From Bagarius yarrelli (Eukaryota; Chordata; Actinopteri; Siluriformes; Sisoridae): a stretch of DNA of 64,000 nt. The notes below the pieces were generated by a model. That model did no database searches. It was not told where the DNA came from and worked only from the letters and a program-made list of their open reading frames with translations. Each line of letters begins with the position of its first letter. Position 1 is the stretch's first letter. Made by a program: the position numbers and the translations under genes. Positions 35,502 through 44,333 of the stretch are shown in pieces. The DNA lies in contig VCAZ01000281.1 in assembly GCA_005784505.1 (NCBI GenBank), forward strand, positions 173,501-237,500. The letters are read 5' to 3'.

Positions 35502-38500
35502 CTGTGTGTGTGTGTGTGTGTGTGTGTGTATTGTAGTGAGAGCAGGAAGCAGGTGGAGGAAAACCTGGAGAGGTGGGGGGTTTTTATCAGCTAAAATCAA
35601 GGGGAAGGTGTACAAGACAGTGGTGAGACAGCTATGATGTATGGTTTTAGAGACAGTGGTGAGACAGCTATGATGTATGGGTTTTAGAGACAGTGGTGAG
35701 ACAGCTATGAGATGTATGGTTTAGTGACAGTGGTGGGACAGCTATGATGTATGGTTTAGAGACAGTGGTGAGACAGCTATGATGTACGGTTTAGAGACAG
35801 TGGTGGAGACAGCTATGATGTATGGTTTAGAGACAGTGGTGAGACAGCTATGATGTATGGTTTAGAGACAGTGGTGAGACAGCTATGATGTATGGTTTAG
35901 TGAGTGACAGTGGTGAGACAGCTATGATGTTGGTTTAGTGACATGATGGACAGCTGGTTTTTAGTGACAGTGGTGAGACAGCTATGATGTAATGGTTTAG
36001 TGACAGTGGTGAGACAGCTATGATGTATGGTTAGAGACAGTGGTTTAGAGACAGTGGTGAGACAGCTATGATGTATGTTTAGAGACAGGTTTGATGTAGG
36101 TTTAGACAGTGGTGACACAGCTATGATGTATGGTTTAGAGACAGTGGTTGAGACAGCTATGATGATGTATGGTTTAGAGACAGTGGTGACACAGCTATGA
36201 TGTATGGTTTAGAGACAGTGGTGAGACAGCTATGATGTATGGTTTAGAGACAGTGGTGGGACAGCTATGATGTATGGTTTTGATGTAGAGACAGTGGTGA
36301 GACAGCTATGATGTATGGTTTTAGAGACAGTGGTGAGACAGTGGTGAGATATGATGAGACAGGGTGAGGACCTATGTGTATTTTAAGAGACAGTGGTGGG
36401 ACAGCTATGATGTTTATGGTTTAGAGACAGTGGTGAGACAGCTGGTATGATGTATGGTTTAGAGACAGTGGTGAGACAGCTTATGATGTATGGTTTAGAG
36501 ACAGTGGTGGGACAGCTATGATGATGTTATGGTTTAGAGACAGTGATGAGGCAGTGGATATTGATGTATGGTAAAGTGGTTTTTAGAGACAGTGGTGGGA
36601 CAAGCTATGATGTATGGTTTAGAGACAGTGGTGAGACCAGCTATGATGTATTGGTTTAGGGACAGTGGTGGGACAGCTATGATGTATGGTTTTAGAGACA
36701 GTGGTGACACAGCTATGATGTATGGTTTAGAGACAGTGTGTGACCAGCTATGATTGTATGGGACAGTTTATGTATGTGACAGTGGTGAGAGACAGCTATG
36801 ATGTATGGTTTAGAGACAGTGGTGCGTGGTGAGACAGCTATGATGTATGGTTTAGAGACAGTGGTGAGACAGCTATGGATGTATGGTTTAGAGACAGTGG
36901 TGAGTGGTGAGACAGTGGTGAGACCTAGTGATGTTATGGTTTAGAGACAGTGGTGAGACCAGCTATGATGTATGGTTTAGAGACAGGGTTTACGACTCAG
37001 TGGTGAGACAGCTATGATGTATGATTTAGAGACAGTGGTTGAGACCAGCTATGATGTATGGTATTTAGAGACAGTGGTGAGACCGCTTATTACCGGGGTG
37101 TATGATTTAGAGAGACAGTGGTGAGACAAGACAGCTATGATGTATGATTTATGGTTTAGATGACAGTGGTGAGAGACAGCTATGATGTATGATTAGAGAC
37201 ATGGTGAGACACTATGATGAGAGGGGAGACCATTTTTTTTTTAGGGAGAAAGTCAGGGAAGCACAGATTGAGGTGGTTTGGAGATGTACAGAGGAGGGAC
37301 AGTGAATTTATTGGTAGGAGAAATGAAGCTACCAGGCGGAAGGTAAAGAGGAAGACCAGAGAGGAGGTATATGGATGTGATAAACGAGGACATGAAGTTA
37401 GTGGGTGTGAGTGAAGAGGATGTAGAGAAGAATAGGGTGAGGTGGAGACAGGTGAGGATGTAGAGAATAGGGTGAGGTGGAGACAGGTGAGGATGTAGAG
37501 AATAGGGTTAGATGGAGATGGAGACAGGTGAGGATGTAGAGAATAGGGTTAGGTGGAGACAGGTGAGGATGTAGAGAATAGGGTTAGGTGGAGACAGATG
37601 AGGATGTAGAGAATAGGGTTAGGTGGAGACAGAGGATTCGCTGTGGAGACCCCTAAAAGGGAACAGCTAGGAGGAGATGAAGAACGTTCTAAAGTGTAGA
37701 ACATCTATAGAAAATCAGAACAGGACTGTATTTTATTTTATTGCTACTTAAATAATGCCTGTACTTATAATATAAAAAATAAAGTATATTTAATCTTAAA
37801 AATAAGAAAATAAAGACAGAATTAATTGTTAAAAAATCATGTGTGTGTGTGTGTGTGTGTGTGTGATGTGATTGTAAATGACAGGTGATGATGTAATGTT
37901 TATGTCCATCACAGAATTGAGAGACTTTGTTTTACTTTAATCTGTTTTATATCATTAGAACGGAGACACTTTGGAGGGGACGGGATGGAAAAAACTCGCC
38001 AAGTAGATTAAAAATTCAGGGTTTTTGCTTCGTGTCAATCAAATCAGAAGAAAACTAAAAACTAAAAACTGGAGTAGATTTTTATCAGATACTTTTTTAC
38101 TCTTACTTTAGTGAATATTTTTAGTATAAGTATATTCAATTCATTGTGGAAGGTACGTGTACAGAGCCAATGAAATGCATTTTTCACATATCCCATCTTA
38201 GTAAATTGGGGTCAGAGCACAGGGTCAGCTATGATACAGCGCCCCTGGGGCAGGGGGGGGTTGGGGGGGTACCCAACGGTGGTTGACTTGCCGGAGGTGG
38301 GGCTTGAACCCAGGTGTTTCTGGTCTTCAGATTAACAATTCAGCACCTTAACCATTTCCAGCCACCCTGCCTCCTGCCCCTGCTCCACCCCCCCACCCTT
38401 TTTATAACTACTTTTACTTGTGTACAGATTTCAGATTCTTTACACACCTCTGATTATATTCACTTATTATTATCATCATTTTTATAAGATATGTCAGTAG

Positions 38501-38741
38501 CGTTTCACTGGCCGTACAGAAATCTGGGATTAAATCAAAAAAACTTTGAGAATAAAATCATAAATACGAGATTGAAGTCGTCACAATAAATTAAAGTTTC
38601 ACTGTTTTGATAAGGATTTTTTTATCCAATAAACCGGAGTTATAATGACTAAATACGTAATTACTAAATTACTAAAAGCGCGGCTACAGGGCAACAGAAA
38701 ATACAGACATGTCTGTCTGTCTCTCTTCCTGTCTGTCTGTC

Positions 38742-38774
<33 letters not shown>

Positions 38775-38997
38775 GTCTGTCTGTCTCTGTCTGTCTGTCT
38801 CTTTCTAACTTTCTCTCTCTACGTTAGTGTTAAAACGCTATTGGACTTGGACTTGGATTGGATTTATTAGAATATCCTGATTTTAATCTGGTAAATTTAT
38901 ACTATTAAAACTGCGGCTTTAAAGAGAGAAAAGCGACTCTTACCCTTTTACATGTCCATCTTAAAGTGAGCAGAACCAGAAACACGGACAGAAACAT
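25316..38997 (-). CDS. uncharacterised single-domain immunoglobulin-superfamily protein (five-exon model)
   Basis: I do not recognise this gene. Minus-strand segments 38997-38952, 26684-26634, 26198-26102, 25872-25691 and 25344-25316 join in phase (1, 1, 2, 1) at GT/AG borders and give 134 residues. Residues 1-18 look like a signal peptide (MFLSVFLVLLTLRWTLSC). One Ig domain follows: Cys50, Trp63 in YTWYK, and DLDGLYGC with Cys97. N-glycosylation sequons lie at NYT (60) and NDS (66); extra cysteines at 18 and 117. The last exon adds only nine residues (VSSVWMLLM), so the product would be secreted unless another exon supplies an anchor. The Ig exons (b and c) are well supported. Linking the signal exon 12 kb away is tentative: it uses a weak donor (ACAT|GTAAAA), because a stronger GTAAGA eight bases on breaks the frame. 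It could be an immune or gamete-surface receptor fragment. Confidence 0.5.
25381..25435. repeat. CA microsatellite
   Basis: (AC)27 in the intron between the last two Ig-gene exons. Confidence 0.95.
25691..25872 (-). CDS. Ig gene exon c (second half of Ig domain)
   Basis: 182 nt, acceptor ctgatcag after a pyrimidine-rich stretch, donor gtgagt. Encodes NDSRSLPEGTQAEGNRLYFM then HSSSDLDGLYGCIAISEKGT, with the D-x-G-x-Y-x-C Ig signature. Confidence 0.7.
26102..26198 (-). CDS. Ig gene exon b (first half of Ig domain)
   Basis: 97 nt, acceptor ccccgcag, donor gtgagg. Encodes VAWVVPVTTGSTAEVYQCVY then GPDPADANYTWYK, carrying the first Ig cysteine and the core tryptophan. Confidence 0.65.
26634..26684 (-). 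CDS. Ig gene exon a
   Basis: 51 nt, acceptor ttgtgtttcag, donor gtgaat. Encodes SCAEETALKIKTAEYQ, phase 1 to phase 1, which fits the next exon exactly. Confidence 0.5.
27075..27330 (-). mobile_element. family 2 SINE, reverse orientation
   Basis: aaggtacgtgtgcagagcca, gggtcagctatgatacagcg, cttgctcaaggacccaacag and ccttaaccatttgagccacc in order. Confidence 0.75.
27770..28041. repeat. cluster of CA/GT microsatellites
   Basis: (CA)n at 27770-27795, (GT)n at 27897-27931 and (CA)n at 28008-28041. Complementary CA and GT tracts ~75 bp apart could fold back on each other. Confidence 0.9.
29044..29205 (-). mobile_element. SINE-like element in duplication copy 1
   Basis: Reverse order of family 1-like parts: ccaacacctttatctagggc, cccagcaggggcctttaaca, ccgagctactgctagtgct. 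The paralogous copy is at 30625-30785. Confidence 0.55.
29208..29452 (-). mobile_element. family 2 SINE in duplication copy 1
   Basis: aaggtacgtgtacagagcca through ccatttgagccacc. Copied with the duplication to 30807-31047. Confidence 0.75.
29677..31250. repeat. 1.6 kb tandem duplication, copy 2
   Basis: Head-to-tail copy of 28081-29676; period about 1596 bp. Similarity ends after tctgcacaatacaaac near 31245. Confidence 0.95.
30807..31047 (-). mobile_element. family 2 SINE in duplication copy 2
   Basis: Paralogue of 29208-29452, with a six-base internal repeat (atgcaaatgcat) that copy 1 lacks. Confidence 0.75.
31251..32500. other. intron/intergenic, no gene supported
   Basis: An open frame at 31594-31797 follows an acceptor-like ctcag but lacks a donor-consistent partner or known domain. 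Within the presumed large intron of the Ig gene. Confidence 0.4.
32500..32617 (+). mobile_element. family 1 SINE, 3' part
   Basis: Retains ttaacccctaattgccctgt, gtaagtcggtctggataagg and tgccaaatgccgtgaatg. Confidence 0.7.
32706..32778. repeat. 19-bp tandem repeat, four copies
   Basis: GTGTATGGAAGAACTTCTA repeated nearly perfectly. Same length as, but unrelated in sequence to, the large satellite at 51-62 kb. Confidence 0.95.
33150..33990 (-). mobile_element. Ty3/Gypsy (chromodomain-type) retrotransposon, internally deleted and broken
   Basis: On the minus strand: a reverse-transcriptase YLDD box (LFVYLDDILFF) near 33930-33965; then, in another frame, the RT thumb region (LQRFLGF and ALTSTKVPFRWN); then an abrupt join to the integrase C-terminal region (SDAPRFLNGEMVMLSTRD, LLPRFVGPFTIIKIINP); then a chromodomain with stops (LQYLVD*EGYGPEE). 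RNase H and the integrase catalytic core are missing, yet the 176-residue frame at 33843-33313 stays open across the deletion joint. No LTRs were identified. Non-functional remnant. Confidence 0.8.
33991..35400. other. AT-rich intron/intergenic stretch
   Basis: No gene supported. Contains an oligo-T run near 35062-35083 and a short ACAC run near 35115. Confidence 0.4.
35424..35528. repeat. (TA)n-(GT)n composite microsatellite
   Basis: About 77 bp of pure TA followed by about 28 bp of GT. The TA part is self-complementary and could form a cruciform. It lies right before the RTE-derived minisatellite. Confidence 0.95.
35610..37200. repeat. 35/36-bp minisatellite derived from LINE coding sequence
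   Basis: About 43 copies. The full unit is 36 bp and encodes TVVRPAMMYGLE; most copies have lost one C (agacagctatg for agaccagctatg) and are 35 bp. Units start ACAGTGGTGAGA and end TATGGTTTAGAG. Numerous irregular indels. Confidence 0.95.
37400..37640. repeat. 35-bp minisatellite from the LINE C-terminus
   Basis: Six or so copies beginning GAGGATGTAGAGAATAGGGT and ending AGGTGGAGACAGGT. In frame this is EDVENRVRWRQ, the segment just before the terminal RCGDP of the LINE protein. Confidence 0.9.
37839..37866. repeat. GT microsatellite
   Basis: (GT)n, 14 units or so. Confidence 0.9.
38128..38376 (-). mobile_element. family 2 SINE, reverse orientation
   Basis: aaggtacgtgtacagagcca, ggtcagctatgatacagcgc, a G-rich interruption, then accttaaccatttccagcca. 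Confidence 0.75.
38707..38820. repeat. GTCT/CT microsatellite
   Basis: Mixed (GTCT)n and (CT)n. Makes a Ser/Leu/Cys-rich open frame on the plus strand that is not a gene. Confidence 0.9.
38952..38997 (-). CDS. signal-peptide exon of the Ig gene (tentative)
   Basis: ATG at 38997-38995 with G at -3. It encodes MFLSVFLVLLTLRWT, a hydrophobic leader. Two donors are possible: GTAAAA (phase 1, compatible with the exon at 26684) and GTAAGA eight bases later (phase 0, would read into TGA). May instead belong to another gene. Confidence 0.4.
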
Positions 38998-39602
38998 ACC
39001 GCCGTCCCACCAACAACCTTTAGTAAACTTCAGTTCCTGTACGGAGCAGAGCCTAAACATCAAACACTCCCAGCCAGTTCTGTCCCCGTGCCCCGGTGTC
39101 ACTGCCCCTTAGCGGACGTTTGTTTTACTGCTCGACGTCACGCTCACATCCAATCAAACGTTAGAGGATCCGCCAGGGTGGTTAAATACAGTGAATGTAT
39201 TAGTATTTGTCGATATTTAAAACACTTTCTCACTTTCAGCGTCGCAGACTGACGGCTGCGCCTGTGCCAAAGTTCAATTGACGTATTTGTGTTAGAATAC
39301 AAACAGTGTTTAATGCGGCTGATGGAGAGTTTGGTGGTCCGACGCCCCTTTCGGAAACAGGACAGGACACGACAGGACAGTCAGTCTCGTACCGTAAACG
39401 ATCCCGCGTTTATATGTTTCCCCAGTTTGAGCTCTTGTCCATGTTTCTCACTAAATCTTGCAGTTTATTACTGCTGAAGCGAAAAGGCTGCACATACTGT
39501 AATAATCACTGCCGTCCGGTATGTACGCGTTGCTGCAAACTTCCTCTCTTTCAGCTGAGCGGAAATCTGCATTTGCGCGGGAATAAAAATCAGATTGATT
39601 TA
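38998..39602. other. possible promoter region of the minus-strand Ig gene
   Basis: Upstream of the signal-peptide exon on the minus strand. Somewhat richer in CpG than its surroundings (39110-39270), as expected for a promoter flank. No TATA box identified with confidence. The plus-strand open frames here are unsupported. Confidence 0.3.
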
Positions 39603-39865
39603 AAAATGTAAATGTCTTTATTTTGTCACATTGACTTTTTACAGCAGAGTGAAATTAGTTTCCTTCGCGCATCCCATGTTAGTAAATTGGTGGTCAGAGC
39701 GCAGGGTTAGATATGGTACAGCACCTCTGGAGCAGGAATGGTTAAGGGTCTTGCTCAAGGACCCAACTGTGTCTGGCTGGGGGGTGGTGGGGCTCGAACC
39801 CAGGTCTTCCTGGTCTTCTTCCGATCAACTATATCAACATTACCGCCAAGTGGCCACTGCTGGAA
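39603..39865 (-). mobile_element. family 2 SINE, reverse orientation
   Basis: aatgtctttattttgtcaca, gcgcagggttagatatggta, gtcttgctcaaggacccaac, gtggggctcgaacccaggtc. Confidence 0.75.
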
Positions 39866-40930
39866 CCTTGGGTACGGCCCATAACCAAAACTGTGTAGAA
39901 TAAAATTTGTTTAGCAATTATCCTTCTCAGGGTGTTAATGCATTTAACTGCTAACTGTTGTTTTGTCTACACTTCTGCAGGAGCTCCATGTCGTGTCCTC
40001 AGAGTGTCTTTCTGTATCTTGTGCACTGTCTTGTCCTCTCCCCCGAGGTATTTGTTGATGTGGTTTCCTGCCCTTGGTGTCTAAGGAAAACTGGAACAGT
40101 ATTCATAGTGTGTGTGTAACAAGTTGTTTTTATAACATGATGTGTTACCACTTGTTTAAAATAAACGAGCAAACACTGTAATCACACTGTGATAGCGAGA
40201 GACGCCGGGATTGAAACATGCATTCAGGAACAGACTCCAAAACACTAAATGACAAATCAAACTTCAAAACCAATGACGTATAAATCCAGACACATGTTTC
40301 CAGGGAATAAAAGATTTAACTGCATTTAATGCTGCTGTTTCAGCCGACTAAAATTAAGTTCTTATCGATTTCCCAATAAAATCTGCTGCTTTAAGTTCAG
40401 TGTCACTAAATCTTTTCCTTAATTTACAATTGCCAAATAGTCCTGAAACCTGACGCTGGCTTTCTTTTCCATTTTAAACTCCCACAAACCTGAACACTTA
40501 ATCTGGTGTATTATTGTAATGTGAAATTTTAGGAAGGCATTTTGTCAGAAAGAGCGGTAAGGATGCAGGGGCAGCAAACTGGAGTAAGCAGGTCTCAGAA
40601 GGGCCTCGCTGTCAGGCCCAGCTGGGATTCTCTCAAAATAAAATTGGCAAAAATCTTTCAGCAGGTCTTTAATGGGGACAGGGGTTCCATGTCAAACCAA
40701 TGAGGGAGTATAAGGAGTGGAGTGCTGGCATGGTCACCCTGGCAAATCGGTGCACTTAGCACACACTATAGTTCACTTTGTCACTAAATACAACATGCAA
40801 TAACTAACACGTAAATAACCGAGGTATTGTAATGTCATTACAGGATATTACACAATTCTCGTGTTTAAATGTCATTGTTGCTGTCTAAAAGTTGTTGTAC
40901 TATAAACATGACAATAAAGTGACGATACAT
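39866..40930. other. intergenic, nothing recognised
   Basis: No splice-consistent open frame on either strand and no clear repeat family. Confidence 0.4.
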
Positions 40931-40934
40931 TACA

Positions 40935-41450
40935 TTACAGGATACTGAAGAAATTTTACTGCAGTACCATCGAGAGCATCCTCACAAACTGCATCTCAGT
41001 ATGGTACAACGGGCAAAATCAAAGATCCCTCTCACCCCAACCACGGACTGTTCACTCTTCTCCCATCAGGCAGACGCTACCGATGCCTCAGAGCCGCACA
41101 AACAGACTGAAAAACAGCTTCTTTCCTGTGGCTGTTTCTGCACTGAACAGCTGATATACAGTAATAATTACTACCGCACTGCCACTTCAGTACTTTGCAC
41201 TACTTTATCATTATGCATCTTTGCACAATCTATAACTATCTATTGTTACACCTATATACTCTATCCATATACCTCTGTACATTATTTACCCCCACCTCTG
41301 TAATTATTAACCCCACACCCTATTTATTACACTGATATTTACTGTAAATAAGCCACTTATGCACTTCTGGTTAGATGCTATAACTGCATTTCATTGGCTC
41401 TGTACACGTACCTGTCACAATGACAATAAAGTTGAATCTAATCTAATCTA
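40935..41450 (+). mobile_element. non-LTR retrotransposon 3' end with internal deletion
   Basis: Coding-like pieces FYCSTIESILTNCISVWYNG and, after a deletion and frame change, RRYRCLRARTNRLKNSFFPV, AVSALNS-type; then a 3' untranslated part and a terminal repeat aatctaatctaatctaatct. This is the usual layout of the 3' end of a fish CR1/L2-group LINE; the exact family is not determined. Confidence 0.7.
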
Positions 41451-41648
41451 ATCTTATCCTACTCATTGAATCACCACATTAGTTTACAAACTACTTCTAT
41501 TAATCAGTTCTTTTGTATTTGTATAGAAGTTACAGTAAAAAAGATCCAATTACAGTAGGATAAACTTTAATGAACTATACAAAAAAAATAAATATATAAA
41601 TGAGGAAATAAGAAAATACACTGACGTTTTTGCAACGCAGTAGAACTG

Positions 41649-41662
41649 TCACAAGGGGGCAG
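41649..41662 (+). promoter_or_regulatory. CTCF-like motif
   Basis: TCACAAGGGGGCAG matches CCASYAGRKGGCRS at 12 of 14 positions. It lies about 2.5 kb upstream of btla. Confidence 0.35.
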
Positions 41663-41690
41663 ACATACACCAGGGAAGCAGAACATGACT

Positions 41691-41815
41691 TCACTAAGGT
41701 TAAGGTGTTGGACTGGAAGATCGGGGTTTGATTTTCAGCAGCACCAAGTTACCAGTGCGGGGCCCCTGAGTAAGGCCCTTAACTCTGAATTGCAATCTAA
41801 ATGCCAGAAATGTAG
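41691..41815 (+). mobile_element. family 1 SINE, shortened
   Basis: ttaaggtgttggactggaag, ggggcccctgagtaaggccc, then the end of the tail (aaatgccagaaatgtag). Confidence 0.65.
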
Positions 41816-43260
41816 ATGTAAAAGTCTTGCTGGTTCTTGTGCATTTGTGTGGCATTCTGAGATATTATTACATCAGTCATTTCCATGTTTATGTTTCAGT
41901 AAAGAACTTTAACTCCATGTATTAATTTATGCCCATTAAAAATAACCACTATTTACCAACAACACAGCTAACAGAGAACCCACCAACAACCTTTGCTAAC
42001 ATTGTTTAAAAGTCGTCTAAATGTTAGGACAAAACGTTATTAAAATAATGTTTATGGAACGTCCTTATAACATTATTAATAGTTATTATATGATCTTGGG
42101 ATGTTAAAAAACTGACTGAACTGATGCAGATTAAATATACAGCTTTGTGATGTTAAGCGAAAAGCGTTCGTAGAGCAGTGTGTTCTTTAGACGTCCTTTG
42201 GATATTATTTTTTAATTTTAGAACAGCACAATAAAATAACGCCCCCCCCCCATGTTAAGCAAACTGGATATTTTCATTTATTTAGAACATTTTACATCAC
42301 ATTAGCAAAACCAAAACGGAACTTAAAAAAACGTCTTCAGAACATAAATATATTGGCTGGGAATGGATTCATAACAAAGTTAAATTAAGCATTTATCCAA
42401 GACTGAGCATGTGCATCGGACTGAAAATGCGCATTGAAATAGCAGTTTTGCTAGCATGCTAGTAGCTTAGCATGGTTTGCTAAAACAGTTTTACAGTCAC
42501 ACCCGATCAGCCAAATGTTTTAGCACAGCAATATTATAGTTTTAAGACTCATCACTTGTACACTGACATAAATTAAGCACTAAAAAACCTCTTTTCTCTC
42601 ATAAGATCATCAGAAGTGGCTGATTGAAGCGTTTCAATGCTTCTGCTTTCTTGTGCTATACAGTCTAAGGAATGTTCTGGTTAATAACCAAGTAGAATAG
42701 TAGCAGTTCACACAGCTAGCACACAACGTTAACGGAAGAATAAACATCTTCTATTGGTGGGATTTTCAGTAATCTTTCAGTCTCACTTAAACTCTAACAC
42801 CCTTTATTCATCACAGCTTATTAACAGATTTATCTTCAGCATTTGTACAACCTGTCCAGACAAAGAGAGAAAAGGCCAAAGCATAAAGCAGTCCATTGCT
42901 GTAAGACTTAATCCAGGCTAATATAGTCGTTTATTTATCGCTGGACTTTATATATACTTGACTTTAAAGACTTGATGACTTAATGAAATCTTGAACTTTG
43001 TACTGTGACGGCAGTGGAGTTGCGTTACGTTGCTCATGACATTCTTTGGCGTCAATTTTTTTTACTATTAAGCAATCAGTTTGTTACTTTCAGTCTTTCC
43101 GAGTCTCGCCTTTAACGGAATGCTGTGGGCGCTACATGAATGCAAATAAAAACATATTATAACACGTTTGGTACTAATCGTTTCTCCACATTCGTTCATC
43201 GAGTGTCACAGAAACCGGTGTAAATCCGACTGAAAGTCAGTTTGGAAGATTAGTTTAAAG
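41816..43260. other. intergenic, nothing recognised
   Basis: AT-rich, with a C9 run near 42243. No gene supported. Confidence 0.4.
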
Positions 43261-43261
43261 G

Positions 43262-43470
43262 TGTGTGTCACAAAGACTTTACAGCACAGTGACATTTATT
43301 TCTTTGCATATTCCATCTTAGTAAGTAAGAGCGCGGGGGTCAGTTATGATACAGCGCCCCCTGGAGCAGAAAGGCTTTAGGGTCTTGCTCAGGGACCCAA
43401 CAGGGCAGACCGACCGGCGGTGGTGGGGCTTGAACCAGGTCTTTCAGGTCACTCAAACAACATGCTTTTT
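43262..43470 (-). mobile_element. family 2 SINE, reverse orientation
   Basis: ggtcagttatgatacagcgc, gggtcttgctcagggaccca, ggtggggcttgaaccaggtc. Confidence 0.7.
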
Positions 43471-43516
43471 TTTAACACCTATTTTACACCAATTATTCCA
43501 AATTACAGTTAACCCC

Positions 43517-43635
43517 AAAGCAACGTCCACATGACTGAATGATAAAAGTCTCTTTAAAGCAACGTCCACATGACTGAATGATAAAAGTCTCTTTAAAGCA
43601 ACGTCCACATGACTGAATGATAAAAGTCTCTTTAA
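43517..43635. repeat. 39-bp tandem repeat, three copies
   Basis: Units start AAAGCAACGTCCACATGACT and continue gaatgataaaagtctcttt. 39 is a multiple of three, so the minus strand shows a 13-residue repeat (ALKRLLSFSHVDV); artefact. Confidence 0.95.
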
Positions 43636-43923
43636 AGCCACATTTCCTGCCTTTGGAACGCAGATTTTCTGCAGAAAAGTGCGGTCACATGTCTGTCATG
43701 CTGTGTGTCCTTAAATAGGAACAACACTTACCAGGTATTAATGAGCAACACAGTATGTACTGTATCTGATTTTTTTTACCCCACTGGTGATAGTAGGAGT
43801 GAATTTAACACCTCTGTTATAAAGCAGTGAAATGAAGTCAGATATAAAGATTTTTATAGGGCAGAATTTGACTTGTGTGTAGGATGTCAGGCTCGACTGA
43901 CAGTGACTGTATTGAAGTTGAAG

Positions 43924-43935
43924 GAAATGGAAACT
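43924..43935 (+). promoter_or_regulatory. ISRE/IRF-type element upstream of btla
   Basis: GAAATGGAAACT fits the interferon-stimulated response consensus GAAANNGAAACT exactly. It is 204 bp before the btla start codon and just upstream of a GT microsatellite (43940-43970). Consistent with a leukocyte gene; untested. Confidence 0.45.
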
Positions 43936-43941
43936 ACGTAA

Positions 43942-43972
<31 letters not shown>

Positions 43973-44138
43973 CATGCGCATACGAGACGCAGAGAGAGGC
44001 ACAAAAAAGTGAAAGCAGGAGAATGTGTAGGTTGTTTCAAATATTCACTCAGTGTGTCGGATTCCAGCTTAAAGCACAGAACATGGACCTGTCTTGACGC
44101 TCGACACTCGTTTTTTTTTGGGGCTCCCTTCATTCCTT

Positions 44139-44223
44139 ATGGCTGGAACAGTTTGGTTTTTGATCTCTGTGATAATCAACATGCTTGTCGATGTTCTGTA
44201 CTGTGTACCTGTAAATACTCCAG
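44139..44223 (+). CDS. btla: btla exon 1 (signal peptide)
   Basis: ATG at 44139; encodes MAGTVWFLISVIINMLVDVL and YCVPVNTP, donor gtaagt. The first 20 residues are a typical hydrophobic leader. Confidence 0.85.
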
Positions 44224-44292
44224 GTAAGTTTACTTGTTTTTAACTGTTGTCTTTAAGGCAGTTGTTGGTGTAATTTGCTCAAGGGCCGTGGC

Positions 44293-44333
<41 letters not shown>

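Larger units (their letters stand above)
35540..37700 (+). mobile_element. RTE-type LINE 3' end, expanded into two minisatellites
   Basis: The left edge reads KIKGKVYKTVVR; the right part reads HRLRWFGDVQRRD, then in another frame NEDMKLVGVSEEDVEKNRVR, and finally RIRCGDP near 37635. Together these are the C-terminal landmarks of fish RTE-class LINE ORF2 proteins (knowledge of the family; not searched). The stretch between the two landmarks is replaced by tandem copies of its own first segment (35610-37200), and a second part near the end is also amplified (37400-37640). Many frameshifts; inactive. Confidence 0.75.
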
